The notes under the pieces were generated by a model. That model did no database searches. It saw only the letters and a program-made list of their open reading frames with translations, and was not told where the DNA came from. This document shows, piece by piece, positions 1 to 11,786 of a stretch of DNA of 64,000 bases (position 1 is the stretch's first letter; every line of letters begins with the position of its first letter). Origin of the DNA: Rhizophlyctis rosea (Eukaryota > Chytridiomycota > Chytridiomycetes > Rhizophlyctidales > Rhizophlyctidaceae); assembly GCA_027596075.1 (NCBI GenBank), contig JADGJC010000008.1:69170-133169 (forward strand). Direction: 5' to 3'. Both the position numbers and the translations under genes were made by a program.

Positions 1-17
1 GCAGCACCAACGCATCT

Positions 18-1073
18 ATGAAAACCGTGAAAACTACCGGCACAAGCAAAACTGCTGAGTCGAGCCGAAGCAGATCCCGTTCTCGTTCCCTCTCCGTGTC
101 CGCCCCGTCGTCCCCTGTTCCCTTCAACCATGACGATGCTCCTCCTTTACCCGCAGATGCAGCATCCCTAACTCTGCGTGGCATCTTCACCGATAAAGAA
201 AAGGAACGACAAAAGGAACGAGAGCGGAAGGGAAAGGCCCGATCCACATCTCCAGTTCGTCCACCACTCCAATCGACACCGAGCTCCTCATCCATTCTGC
301 AATCCCCTACCATCAGCTCCCCACTCATCGGCAGCTTCTTCCACGCTCCCATTGTTGTCCCTTCCGTCATCCCCAGTCAAACTACCCAAGAGCCATCCGG
401 TAATAACACTGGTTCCGACCTCTCCGACTCCAGCGATTCTGAAGACACCCGCCTCCGTATCAGACTTATCTACGGCCCACCCCCTCGACACACCGGCGGG
501 TCTAGTGCATGGGAACCGCCATGCGAAGTGGGGACGATGTGCAAGGTTCTGATTTCACATGCGCCTGACGAGGTTGACGAAATGATGATCCGGAGGGGGG
601 AATTGGTTCGGGTGGAGGCATTTTACGAGGATGGGTGGGTCAGGGTGAAATTAGATGATCCGATGTACAACGGAGGCAAGATTGGGACCGGAAAGGAGCA
701 AGAGAAGGAGGGTGAAGAGAAGGAGGAAAAAGAATCGAAACCATCTCGGTGGGCCATCGTTTCCCGGAGCAAGAAGCCAAAGGACAAGAACTCGGCAAAT
801 TCGTTGACATCACCATCCTCACCAAATCTAACAACTCCGAAATCACCAACCAAATCAAAAACCAAAACCAAATCGAAGGCTCCCGGCACGTTGGGCTTGG
901 AACGGGTTCAGTCTGGGATGGTTCCTTGGCATTGCCTCCAAGTTGCGACGGATGAGGATGCGGTGGATAGGCAAAGGCAGTATGTAGCATTGGTGGCTGC
1001 GCAGCAGGCCGCGCAGCCTCGCAGTCCCCTTCAGGACTCCATGCAGTACGGGTTCTTTGCGAAAATCGGATGA
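18..1073 (+). CDS. SH3-like domain protein, 5' end possibly outside window
   Basis: The frame is open from base 3 to a TGA at 1071–1073. The ATG at 18 may be internal, because only 17 bases precede it and they are in frame without a stop. From that ATG the product is 351 aa. It starts with a low-complexity Ser/Arg/Pro-rich region. From about residue 147 there is a segment that reads like an SH3 fold: the strands around RRGELVRVEAFYEDGWVRVK and the terminal strand GMVPWHCLQ resemble the ALYDY/GxVPxxYL pattern. They are separated by an 80-residue charged insert rich in Lys, Glu and Ser. Such proteins usually bind proline-rich partners in polarity or actin assemblies, but the partner cannot be inferred here. 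The SH3 assignment rests on pattern only. Confidence 0.6.
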   Translation: MKTVKTTGTSKTAESSRSRSRSRSLSVSAPSSPVPFNHDDAPPLPADAASLTLRGIFTDKEKERQKERERKGKARSTSPVRPPLQSTPSSSSILQSPTISSPLIGSFFHAPIVVPSVIPSQTTQEPSGNNTGSDLSDSSDSEDTRLRIRLIYGPPPRHTGGSSAWEPPCEVGTMCKVLISHAPDEVDEMMIRRGELVRVEAFYEDGWVRVKLDDPMYNGGKIGTGKEQEKEGEEKEEKESKPSRWAIVSRSKKPKDKNSANSLTSPSSPNLTTPKSPTKSKTKTKSKAPGTLGLERVQSGMVPWHCLQVATDEDAVDRQRQYVALVAAQQAAQPRSPLQDSMQYGFFAKIG

Positions 1074-1831
1074 GGGGCTGAGTGGACTTTTGGGAAGGAG
1101 GAGACGGCGATGAGCTGGGATGGGACAGAGCGTGCGCCATCTGTGCAATTTGTTTTATTGGTGGAGCGGGGTCCGGCCCAATCCTTACGGGAGAATGGGC
1201 GAAATCACGGTTTTTAGATTAGTCTGAACCTCTTGTATCGTCGCATCCGTTTTGCATCATCGCTTTTCCTCTTGTTCCTTTTATTAGTATACTTCCCCAC
1301 AGTATCTTTAGTATATGTTCATAGGTACAGCACGGTTTGATCGGTTGAACTTCGATGATGTTGATGTTTGGCAGTAGTCGGGAGAGGAATGGGTTGTCTG
1401 CCGGAGCGAAAGGGACTGCATCGTACAGAAGCTAAGATAGGATATACAAGGAATTTCAGTTTTGTATTATCAATCGTTACTATGTGACAATTACCATGTC
1501 CTTTGAACTCTAGAAATGATGGTGGGGTGATATCATGCGTTCAGAATAGGTTTTACCAATGGGTGGCCATGGTGGGGACCTGCACAAGGGTTATGAGTTG
1601 TGTGCATGCCAATGCATCAGTACAGGGAAATCAGCAGCTCCATAAGTTTTGTTGCATTGGACGTGTTTCAATAACTTCACCCTGATGGCGCAGCCGAATG
1701 TAAACAAACAAATAGATTCATTTAGTTGCTCGTCCCAGGTTGTGGGCACACAATCAGACAATCGTCCTGTTCACCGACTGGCACTAGTTCACGATCACGA
1801 CATTTCCACAAATGCAATAATAACACAAAAT
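1074..1831. other. Intergenic stretch between SH3 and PPR genes
   Basis: About 760 bases with only short, uncharacteristic ORFs. The PPR frame stays open upstream of its likely ATG as far as about 1649, but that extension reads as untranslated leader. I see no RNA gene or repeat. Confidence 0.6.
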
Positions 1832-4800
1832 ATGAGCTTCCACGCTGGACCTGTTTGTCGCACAGTTGCCTCACTTCGTTCCCTTCGGTCCATTTCTGCA
1901 GCTCGACACTGCTTGCGAAATGGCAAGCTGAAAAAGCGTTTGACCCGCACCCATAGCTCAACCGCCACAACAGATCTCAAAGACTCCCAAACCTTGCGAG
2001 ACAGTCCCGATTCTACAGGGACCCGGACGTCCATCCTTTCTATCCTCCGTACTACGCAGCCCGAAAGCACACAAACCGTCGCTATCACAGAAGTGAACAC
2101 AAATCTCAGGACCATATTGCATAAAGGACGACTCGAGGATGCTGCACGATTTGCGACCGATCCTGCTTCTCGAGATGAGCTGTTACAAATGTCCGGCTCA
2201 GATTTCACAAAGCTTGTAATTTACGTTAGACGCAAGGCCGGTCTAACTCCTCGGCAGCAGCATACCCCTCCCACACAGTGCGACGCTTCACGGAACTTCG
2301 GTGTTCGGGACTTCAAAGCAGCTCTAAATGATGGGAAGGTTCGGTATTTGGCATATATAGCGAGTAGAAATAGCTTTCGACAGGAGCTCAAAACGCTCTC
2401 CGGGACGGAAATTCTGACGTTGCTAGACTTAGTTAGGGCTCATTTATGGGGTACTTTTAGTGCCGAGGAAGCGGATGCTTATGGATATACGGTGCGGATT
2501 CTGAGGGCTCATCTCTTGCCAACACGTGGTGAGAATCAGACAGAAGCTCCAACGGATGCGGAGGTGGATCGCTTGCTTTTGGTGTTGCGTAAATTCGGGG
2601 AAGATAGCGTTCCAAAAACCGCGGCGGACTTTGTTACTGCCTTGCGAGATTCACAGTTCACATCATGCTGGCAAGCCATTGAACAGGGCTTGTACAATGA
2701 CTTCATGGTGGATGCTCAGCCGGTCTTGTTGGAAGAGATGCTGTCGGCGGTCTCCCCTGGAGTCTTGATTCATAATAAGATGGCCACCGCAGACACGATC
2801 GCAACGATCCATAGAATACGGGTTGCGCTACTATCCTCATTGTTCACAGCCTTGTGCTCCACGTCCGGGTTGCGGGACTTCCAGTCCGGAGAGGAAGTGG
2901 AATCCCAAGAAGCACGGGCGAAAGAGAATCTTACCCGTGCGGTGGAATTATTAAATGGGGAAGCGGAGCGCAAGTTTGCCGTCAAACCCGTTGTGGAGCA
3001 TTATGTATCAGTCGCTCGCGCCACCATCAGGGAAAAGGACTTTGCAGGTGCCCTCAACATCCTCCAGCCCGTCAATACCGCCTTGGCCGATCTACCTTAT
3101 ACGTGTTCCATGTTGGCGCTTGATTTCGGACGGTATCAGGAGTGGGACGGCGTGAGATGGGCGTGGGGAAAGGTGAAGAGTCGGAATCCGCTATCTACAA
3201 AGATCAGATGGGACGTCCTGGCGGTTTTTGTGCGATACCATCTCTCGAGTTTGCCTGCCGAACGGAAAGCAGTTTTAGAAGAAGCTTGCCACCCTCTCGA
3301 CTTCCGTGCCATAGATAAATTACTGCAAACGGAGCCGACAAGCTGCAAGTCGGTGCTGCAAACTTGTTTAGGCTTATTTATGGATTGGGATATGCCCGAT
3401 CAAGCTGTCGACATCTTTCGATTGATGCAAAAGCATCCGGAAACATACCCCGAAGCAGAACACTTTCAGCACATGATCCAGGAGTTTGCTAAGCGGAATC
3501 AAGTACCTGTGAGCGTGGCGCTGTCGGAGGATATGGAGGGTGCTGGGTTGGGGAAGGACGTTGATGTTGAAGCAGTCAGTGCGTTGATCATATCAAATTT
3601 GCGCGCCAAGCGCCGGCAAAATGCGTACGATCTCTACCGTAGTCTTACCCGTTGCGGACGATACCCCACGGCTCGAGCTTACACCGAACTCGTGCAGGCT
3701 GCGATTGAGAATACGAATTGGACGAAGATTTGGCAGCTGTACAGAGAAATGATCAAAATTCCGGGTAGATTAAACCAGTCGACATGTTATAACATTATGG
3801 CGGGAATTATGAGACACACGGAGGGATCTTGCGTCACGCAGATAGATAAGTTTTGGGATGAGGTGACGAGTTTGGGAGTCGTGCCAAATATTGAGATGTT
3901 CAATGTGGTACTTGCGGCTCATGGAAGGGATGGGGATGTGGCGGGGGTGGAACGGTATTTGGAGGGTATGAAGGGATTGGGATTGGAATGGGATCCTTTC
4001 ACGCTTGACGCTGTTGTAAATGGGCATTTACGGTCGGGGGATTATCAAAGAGCGCTTGACATTTACGAAGAGAGGACCGCCTTCGGTAAGGTAGTCCCGA
4101 TACGTGCCACCGTCAACCGCTTGATTGGGTCAGCACATGAAGGGAAGGTCGCAGGACGTATCTGGGCGAATGCACGGAAACGGTTCCGAATGAAGTTGGA
4201 CGATTCTACTGAGGCGGTTTTGGCAAAAGCGCGAATGCTGAGTGGGGAGGTCATCCCGAAAGGAAAGTTGAGCGAATCGGGCTATCGCAGTACCCTCAAT
4301 AGTCAACTTAGCGCGATCGATGACCCAGCGAAAATAGAGCAGATTCTTCTGGCACCATTGACGCAGCCCGATGCCGTCACATACACAATCTTGATTAGGA
4401 AATACCTGCAAAGGCGCGATCTTGAGGGAGCCGAATCGGTGTATCAACGTATGACCCTTAGTCCGAGCACTCATCCAACGGCTGTAACGTTCCTCACACT
4501 GATTAAATATTGTTCGGATACGGGAAATAAGGTGGCTCTGGATCATTATATGAAGGAGATGGAACGGTACATTACGCGACCAACATTGAAAATTGTGACC
4601 ACACTGATTACGGGATACTCAAAGATGGGTGACCTTGAGGAGGCGGAGCGTTGGTATAATAGGATGCGGGAGCTGAAGCTGAAACCTGATACGGGGGTGA
4701 TGAACGCGCTGCTGACCGCACGCGCACGGGCGAACGATTTCAATGGGGTGTTCAGGTTTTGGGCGGACATGAGGCGGCAAGGGTTGGGAAATCGGGTGAC

Positions 4801-6172
4801 GTATCACATTCTCCTTAGCGCTTACGCCAAATCGTCGGAACCGCCTAGCAAAGCACTATCTTTACTTCGTCAAATGGAAAGTCATCGGGATCCGAATGTT
4901 CGGCCTGTTGATAATCATCCGTACACGGCGGTCATTTCGGCGTTCGGGAGGAAGAAGGATGTGCGGGGAGCCGTGGATCGGTATAATGAGATGTTGGCGA
5001 GAGGAATAGCGCCCTCAAAAGAAACGCATAACGCAATGGTTGCGGCATGTGCGGCGGCCGGGGATATCGATGGGGCGCAGGCATGGTTTGAGCAAGCGTT
5101 TGGGAAGGAGGGAAAGGGCGGTGCATTTGAGCCGGATGTGTACTCTTATGCGCCTATTATTGCGGCATTGGCGGAGAAAGGGGAATTCGAGCCAATGGAG
5201 CAGTACTTGCAGTTTATGGACGTCACTGCTGGTATCAGACCGAACGCTGGTATTCTTGGGGTGGTGTTGAAGACGTTCATTCAACGTGGAATGATTGAGA
5301 AAGCCGAAGAATGGTTTTTGGGACGGATGAGGATGAAGTCTGGTGCAATCATAGCGGATGCATCTACCATTGTGTCGGTAGTGGATGAGTTGGGCGAACA
5401 AGGCGATATTGGTGCGGCACGACGTTGGTTTGATCGGTTCACGGATGGAGGGGTAGTGGCGAACACGTTGTCTTACACGTCTCTCATTGGTGCATATGCG
5501 AAAGCACGGGATATTGATGGTGCCATGACGGTGTTCGAGAAGATGGGTCAAAATGGTTGCAAGCCGAACGAAGTCACCTTTTTGGTCTTGATTGATTGTG
5601 CTGCTAAAGCGAATGTTGGAAAAACGGCACGAAAGCTGTTTGATATGGTGGTGGAGGCGCGGTTGCCAGTTAGGGAGCAGTTGGTGGTCACGTTGATGGA
5701 TGCACGAGGGAGGGGCGGGGATTTCGATGGAGTTAAGGAATGTTGGCAGTGGCTTATGGACGGAGTATGGCCCGGAGCACCTCGTCGGTATGATTCGCAT
5801 CGAGTGAATGAAGCTGCTGCCAGCGTGTTTATGGATCATATTGGTCGGCTTTCAACGTATGGCGAACTGGAGGAGACGTGGAATTCCTTGAACCAGTTGC
5901 CTGGCCATTTGATTACCATGAATCAAAGGGCATCATATTTGGAGGCCATGCTCAGATTAGGTGAAGTTGGCACGGCGTTGCGGGCGGTAGAGAAGATGGG
6001 AGCAGATGCTGATCATGTCAAGATTGGACTTACGTTGTGGGGTGGATTGAGATCGCAAGTTGGGTGGGATGAAGCCATGGAGAGTTTCAAGCGTTGTACG
6101 AGAGACTGGAGGGAGACAACCGTGAAGGAAGTGATGGCGGGAGCTGAATCCCAACGCAATCATGGCAAATAG
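1832..6172 (+). CDS. Large mitochondrial pentatricopeptide repeat (PPR) protein
   Basis: A single 1446-aa exon. I chose the ATG at 1832 because it opens an Arg/Ser/Ala-rich, acid-free N-terminus (SFHAGPVCRTVASLRSLRS), a typical mitochondrial presequence. The frame is open upstream, but that part does not look like a targeting peptide. From about residue 560 the protein is a long array of 35-residue helical repeats. Repeat cores such as TYTILIRKYLQRRDLEGAE, SYTSLIGAYAKARDIDGAM and TFLVLIDCAAKA match the PPR pattern. PPR proteins bind organellar RNA one base per repeat and act in RNA stability, processing or translation. Fungal members mostly serve mitochondrial mRNAs or rRNA. The number of repeats and the length are high for a fungus. 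No catalytic domain (SMR, DYW, RNase) is visible. The target is unknown. Confidence 0.9.
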   Translation: MSFHAGPVCRTVASLRSLRSISAARHCLRNGKLKKRLTRTHSSTATTDLKDSQTLRDSPDSTGTRTSILSILRTTQPESTQTVAITEVNTNLRTILHKGRLEDAARFATDPASRDELLQMSGSDFTKLVIYVRRKAGLTPRQQHTPPTQCDASRNFGVRDFKAALNDGKVRYLAYIASRNSFRQELKTLSGTEILTLLDLVRAHLWGTFSAEEADAYGYTVRILRAHLLPTRGENQTEAPTDAEVDRLLLVLRKFGEDSVPKTAADFVTALRDSQFTSCWQAIEQGLYNDFMVDAQPVLLEEMLSAVSPGVLIHNKMATADTIATIHRIRVALLSSLFTALCSTSGLRDFQSGEEVESQEARAKENLTRAVELLNGEAERKFAVKPVVEHYVSVARATIREKDFAGALNILQPVNTALADLPYTCSMLALDFGRYQEWDGVRWAWGKVKSRNPLSTKIRWDVLAVFVRYHLSSLPAERKAVLEEACHPLDFRAIDKLLQTEPTSCKSVLQTCLGLFMDWDMPDQAVDIFRLMQKHPETYPEAEHFQHMIQEFAKRNQVPVSVALSEDMEGAGLGKDVDVEAVSALIISNLRAKRRQNAYDLYRSLTRCGRYPTARAYTELVQAAIENTNWTKIWQLYREMIKIPGRLNQSTCYNIMAGIMRHTEGSCVTQIDKFWDEVTSLGVVPNIEMFNVVLAAHGRDGDVAGVERYLEGMKGLGLEWDPFTLDAVVNGHLRSGDYQRALDIYEERTAFGKVVPIRATVNRLIGSAHEGKVAGRIWANARKRFRMKLDDSTEAVLAKARMLSGEVIPKGKLSESGYRSTLNSQLSAIDDPAKIEQILLAPLTQPDAVTYTILIRKYLQRRDLEGAESVYQRMTLSPSTHPTAVTFLTLIKYCSDTGNKVALDHYMKEMERYITRPTLKIVTTLITGYSKMGDLEEAERWYNRMRELKLKPDTGVMNALLTARARANDFNGVFRFWADMRRQGLGNRVTYHILLSAYAKSSEPPSKALSLLRQMESHRDPNVRPVDNHPYTAVISAFGRKKDVRGAVDRYNEMLARGIAPSKETHNAMVAACAAAGDIDGAQAWFEQAFGKEGKGGAFEPDVYSYAPIIAALAEKGEFEPMEQYLQFMDVTAGIRPNAGILGVVLKTFIQRGMIEKAEEWFLGRMRMKSGAIIADASTIVSVVDELGEQGDIGAARRWFDRFTDGGVVANTLSYTSLIGAYAKARDIDGAMTVFEKMGQNGCKPNEVTFLVLIDCAAKANVGKTARKLFDMVVEARLPVREQLVVTLMDARGRGGDFDGVKECWQWLMDGVWPGAPRRYDSHRVNEAAASVFMDHIGRLSTYGELEETWNSLNQLPGHLITMNQRASYLEAMLRLGEVGTALRAVEKMGADADHVKIGLTLWGGLRSQVGWDEAMESFKRCTRDWRETTVKEVMAGAESQRNHGK

Positions 6173-6964
6173 GGTGTATACTGTGCCGGATGTATATAGC
6201 TGCTTGGGAACTCTGCAAGATGTATATAGTTACGTAAATTTAGATAGGTAGGCTTTCCCGCAATTTGCAAATAACATCATTGGGGATATGGAGCGGGAGC
6301 ATAGGGGTCAATCTTTTTCATGTTCGCTGGAGGTAATCAGCGACGTTGCGAGAAGAGACTGAACAAAGTGTACACTGGTCCATATGGACGGACCGTAAAG
6401 TGTATGCCCTTCCTCCTTTCTGGGATCCCTAGATGTGTGCAGTTGTACTATTATACCTATTGCTAGGTAATAGGTATGCTGCCAGGGGTATGCTACCCAC
6501 ATGGCAGTGAACGGCGAAGTAGTCACTGATTACTCAATTCGGGCCAAGTGGCGCACGTTCGGGTCACACAAACCCAGGCGCCAGATACACGCTGTGATGA
6601 ACGTGACCTGAGGTCCCAACTTCCGAGTTCCAAGTTCCAACTTCCCACAGCCGCGTGGTTGCGCAGAAGTGTTCACGTTTTGGGATGCGCTGCATCCTTT
6701 CCCACACAAAATTTCAGGCATAACGCAGTCAAGAAATCGTCTTAGAAAAGCCTCACGCTCTCTAGCATTCTCCTGTGGGTGACAACTCCATTGGTAAACG
6801 GCTGACTGACACCGACCTCCACCGTCCAACTCGACAAATTTGCTTCATTGCGTTGGGCGAGACACTTCGGTGTAAAAGACGTTTGACGCTGTGAAACTAG
6901 TCTTTTCTTGACTTGTTCATTTCAAAGTCCTGAGTTTTCCGGTCTGGTCACGACGGCATAGTCA
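6173..6964. other. Intergenic stretch between PPR and TMCO4-like genes
   Basis: About 790 bases with short spurious ORFs on both strands and nothing recognisable. The last ~100 bases would be the leader of the TMCO4-like gene. Confidence 0.6.
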
Positions 6965-9900
6965 ATGGAAGTTGGAGAGACCGAGTCGGGCGACGTCTCT
7001 TCCAAGGAGCAGGTAGCTGCATGCGCTTGGTTCGCAACCTACTTGCCAAACTGACCTGTGATTTTTGCAGGAAAAGCAGGAGGGGACAGGAAGAAAGCTA
7101 TCACTGGGTCAAGTTCGGATTGGAGTGAATGGAGATGAGAGCGGCTCTTTTGCGCTAAAATCGGGCGATGAATTTGGCGGCGAAAATAGCCCACTGTCCC
7201 CCGCGTCCACCGTGCCTGACCGACCTGCTGCTCGCGCTAGCTTCCTCTCCACGGCATCGACCATTCCAATTGACACAGATGAGCATGACGATGTGGACGA
7301 AGAGGAAGGAGACTTGAGTGGGTTGGGTAAAGAACATGGGGTCAGAATGCCCGCATCGGATATTCAAAGTTGGTTGCAGGTAAACACGTTCCCAGCCTTG
7401 ATCCTGCACGTCAACAGGCCGGCTGACGTCTTCTCCCGCATTTCAGACTTCACAAGGAGATCTTACGGACATCCCGCTTGAAGGATTTACCGCAAACAGG
7501 GATGCCCCAGCACTTTCGTCGACCGATATTGACGCAAATTCACCTGGCAGTGGCGAAGAAGACATCACCCCAAAGAAGGGGGATTTTCATGACATTTCCA
7601 TAGCGGACTCCAATCTAGAAGTCCCTACCGGTCTCGGTGCCCCGGAAAGATCGCCCACACACAACCGAGCACGTAGCAGAGATTTCGATGGGCATAGGCC
7701 ACGATCATATGACGGGCGACTTAATGGCCCTCCCATCGCGGCACGCGCTCCATCGCCTGTCAGAACAGAGTATGGTGCTGACGATGACGATCTCGCATCC
7801 GTCCGGACCGACATGACCACTCGAACATTGAAAGCCAATCGTCCTCAACCAGTAACGAAGTCGAAGAAAATTGGCCAAATGCAGAATGTGTTCACGGAAT
7901 CACAGAAAATCGCGTACGTCGGTCTATGTTACCTCAGCATCGTTCACTTCCGGGCGACTCGGCTCAATGGGATGAAGAAGGCAACTCAAGCCTATGACGA
8001 GTGGGCGAAGAAGTTCATGGAACGGTTGTATGTCTATCTTGACGTGATTGACGAAGGTGCGAACCATTACTCAGTGCGATGGAATGTAAGTTAACGTATC
8101 GAATACACACAGAACGCGTCATGATCAAGAACTTGGCGGATCATGGTTTGGTGCCAGCGGACCTGTCAGTGAATCTGATAAATGATGCCAAAAAGGCGGC
8201 CGAACAAATCGCGGAATTAGAAGAACAACGTCAAAAGGCTGAACAGGAGGCTCTAGACGAAGGCCGTCCAATGGATTTCCCTCCTATCGAGGAAACCGCC
8301 ACCGAATCCGATACCCCGTCCGATATCCGTTACACCATCCTGTCCCATCTTTTCATCCTCTGCATCGCAGATGGGTCATATGATGCACGGTCGCGAGCTA
8401 TGCTACGGGCGGTTTCAAAATACCTGGAAGTTCCTTGGGGGGATGTCATTAAGTTGGAAAATACCATAGCGGACCAGCTTCGAATTTACGAGGATTCGGA
8501 GGAGGTTAAGGGAGATATGCAGGTTGTGGAGGAGAGGAATAAAATGGGGACTAAGCAGCGGTGGCTTTTGACGGGAGTGGCAACCCTAGGTGAGATCTAT
8601 GATGTTCTCAAGACAGAGGCACCAATCTGATTGCGTGACGTACTTCCCTTAGCTGGTGGGGCGGTCATTGGACTTACGGCAGGACTCGCGGCACCGTTGA
8701 TTGCTGGTGGTATTGGTGTTGCATTGGCAACGTTCGGTGTTTCGGGAGCAAGTACAGTGCTTGCAAGTAGTGGTGCGCTGGCATTGATTACGACCGGCGG
8801 AGTGCTAACTGGAGGAGGTCAGGTTCCTCATTCGTCCATTTTGAGTGCCGAGTGTTTGTCTAATTTTTGAAATCTGCTTTCAGGGATGGGAGGTACCAAG
8901 ATGTTGAAGCGGACCCGCGGCATCACTGAGTTTGAATTTTTGCCGATCGATGAAGCCTTGCGTCGAATTGAGGAGAGTAAAGAGAAGAGACGTACTCAGC
9001 GACGGAAGAGAAGGCGAAGGGAAGCACGAGAGAAGCTGCAGGAGAAGATGCAACAGGAAGGGAAGAGTCTCGAAGAGACAAAAAACGAGCTCGACAAACT
9101 TGATGAGGCGGAAAGTCCGGATGGGGAGAAGGTTACCAGCATGGACACGCAGGAGGCAGATGCAGAGGTACAACCCGGATTGGCAGCTGCGCATAAGAAG
9201 CACGAGATGACGGCCAGTTGGGTCTCACTGACGGAATCTCATCGACAATCTATCTCCCTACCCCGCGAAGACTCGTCGAAGAAGGTCGCGCCAGCCATCC
9301 CCGAAAGACCGGCATTCGTTTTGCAAAAATCCCCCACAGCCTCTTCCACCCAATCTCCCACTCCAACTTCAGCTACACCCAGTACCGCCGCATCGACACA
9401 TGATGAGCCGATACGGTCTCCGGAAATCTTGTGGGAATCCAGTCATATTTCTTCAGAGGATGGGGACGAAATCAACCGGGGCGATATCACTCTGGACCGA
9501 GCTGGCACGTCGGACGCACAAACTACCATAACTAAGTTGAGCGACTTTGATGATACCATCACGAATGACGGAAGCGATATCATGTTTGATGACCTTCAAT
9601 CTACCATTGCTGGCGATGTACCGGCTGAGGATGATGAAGGCATCCGGTTCAAGGAATCGGAAGGGCCACTAAAAGCAAAGCAGACCAACGTTTTGATCAC
9701 AATCGCCGGATGGGTGACGTACGGATTCGATGATCATACGTTGCCGTTTTCGACATTGGAGCCGAACGTTGCTGGGGATCAGTATTCTCTGATTTGGGAA
9801 ACGCAGACCTTGACGGAATTGGGATCTGCGCTGAAGTTGCTGGTGGGCGAAATTGCTAGTTTTGTATTTACGCAGGGGCTTCAGGCGACGGTTTTATCGG

Positions 9901-11473
9901 CGTTGATGGCGGGGTTGGCTGGGCCGATGTGGGTAATGAAGTTGAGTTACTTGGTGGATAACCCATGGGGCAATGGTCTTACCAAGGCTAATAAAGCGGG
10001 CAAGGTCTGTGTTTGTTGTTTGGAAACGTCCGTTTGTGGTTGCCCATGCATTCCGGGAGCGAGTTCAATGACATATCTTTCTATTTCCAGGTACTTGCGG
10101 ATACATTGATGCAAAACTCGCAAGACAGTCGTCCGGTAACATTGATAGGTTACTCTTTGGGCGCCCGCGTTATATACCATTGCCTTTTGGAATTGGTCAA
10201 TAAGGGAGCTCATGGACTTGTGGAGGAGGCGTATATGTTTGGATGTCCGGTAATGGGGAGTAAGAAAGAATGGGAGCAGATATCGTCGGTAGTCTCTGGG
10301 CGAGTCGTTAACGGGTATTGCAGCAATGACATGGTGCTGGGAGTATTATACCGCGCCTCGATGGCGCTGTGGAAGGACGTGGCAGGGTTGCGGCCTGTGA
10401 GTGGCGTGCCGGGAGTGGAAAACATCCCTCTGGATGATGTTATCAAAGGTCATTTGGATTATCGTTTGTGCATGCCGAAGGTGTTGGAGAAATGCGGGTT
10501 CAGTGTTACGCGAGATTACTTTGATGATGAGGACGAAGAAGAGGAGAAGGAGAGATTGGAAATGGAGGAGGAAAGGAAACGGGAGAAGGAGGAGCGGTTA
10601 CGGGCAAAGGAAGAGCGACTAAAAAAGAAACAGGCGGAGTATGAGGAGAAGGTTAGGAAGAAGGCGGAGGAGACGGAGCGGAAGAAGAGGGAGAAGGAGG
10701 AGTTGCGGAAAAAGAAAGAGGAGGAGAAGGCGAAGGCGGAGGAGGAGCGGAAACGGAAGGAGGCTGAAAAGGCGCAGAAGAAGGAGGCGGATCGGTTGGC
10801 GAAGGAGGCTGCTGCTAAAGAGGGTAGAAGGAGTGGGGGATGGTTTGGTCGTAAGAAGTCGGCGTCAACGACACCGACTACACCTACTGCGGCTGCCGAG
10901 GAAGCTTTGGAAGAGTTTTGGATGCCGCGGGAGATTAAATCCACGATGCCCACTCTCGTAGTACCCAAAGAAATTCAAAGCACCCTGCCCCCACTAGTTA
11001 TATCTATGGACGAAGACGGATCCGGTGGTGCAGAGAATACGGAGGAAGAGGAAACGGAGACTGAATTGGAAGATACCCCACGTGACCCAAGCGCCTCCGT
11101 CTCTTCCCTAGATATTGCGTCGGCTCACATCGAGGAACCTGACATTGCCCAAGCGGAAGCTGAGATGCGGTCCGCTGCTGAGGAGGTAGAGAAGGCCAAG
11201 GCGGAGGTGGCGGAGGCGGTTGGGGTAGTGGCTTCCTTGGATATACAGAAATTTAGGATGTTGGAGGTAGTTACTACTGGCGAGTCTTTGGAGGATTTGA
11301 TCAAGGCGAGTAGGGTGGAGGTATCCGGGCTTGGGGCGGGCGACGTAGCGGATCGACGGGAAGCGAGTGAGACGGAGGAGGAGGAGGAGGAAACGGGTGA
11401 TGGGGATGGTTGGGGTGGGTCGCCTGATGTTCAATCCCCATTGCCTGATGATATTGCGAATCCTTGGACATGA
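6965..11473 (+). CDS. TMCO4-like DUF726 membrane alpha/beta-hydrolase
   Basis: Seven exons: 6965–7012, 7071–7379, 7447–8056, 8113–8589, 8653–8817, 8884–10004, 10091–11473. All phases agree and give 1370 aa. Order of parts: an acidic disordered N-terminus; a conserved DUF726 start (residues ~285–480); Gly/Ala-rich membrane segments (~482–540); a charged insert with basic coiled coil; and the hydrolase core with nucleophile elbow GYSLG (930–934) followed by ARVIYHCL. A long Lys/Glu coiled coil and an acidic tail follow. Human TMCO4 and yeast Mil1 are family relatives; Mil1 is a Golgi/endosomal adaptor partner, and lipase activity is presumed rather than shown for most members. The exon 3 donor is the weak GTGCGA at 8057. 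It is chosen because it restores IDEERVMIKNLADHG, which fits the family, whereas the GTAAGT at 8086 breaks the frame. Length is about twice that of animal TMCO4, due to the extensions. Confidence 0.87.
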
Positions 11474-11786
11474 TGATACTGTATATTTAAATCTGTTTAT
11501 TAGTTAGGTTTAGGGTTGGGTGTTAGTTTAGCGTATGTAGATTTTTTTAGGGTCGTCTAGCTCAATTTGGCATCTCTATGCCTAGCACGGTTGTTGTAAT
11601 CATGATTGGCCGTCGAGACCCGTCCCTCCGGATGAAGTGATGGTTGGTTCAGCAAAAGAAACCAAATTCACTGGGAGCTTTGAAATTTATAGACTGGAAT
11701 GCAGCGCACTCCGGCTGAATACAATGCTATTACAGAATAAGTTGGTATTGATAGCTAAAACTAATACTAATAACTAGATACAATTT
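11474..11786. other. Convergent 3' intergenic region
   Basis: 313 bases between the stop codons of the convergent TMCO4-like and SOD genes. It is AT-rich and no further gene is seen. Confidence 0.6.

Noticed and set aside
7813..8094. Donor GTAAGT at 8086 in the TMCO4-like gene
   Set aside because: Gives a frame that stops at once; the weaker donor at 8057 restores the family-conserved sequence.
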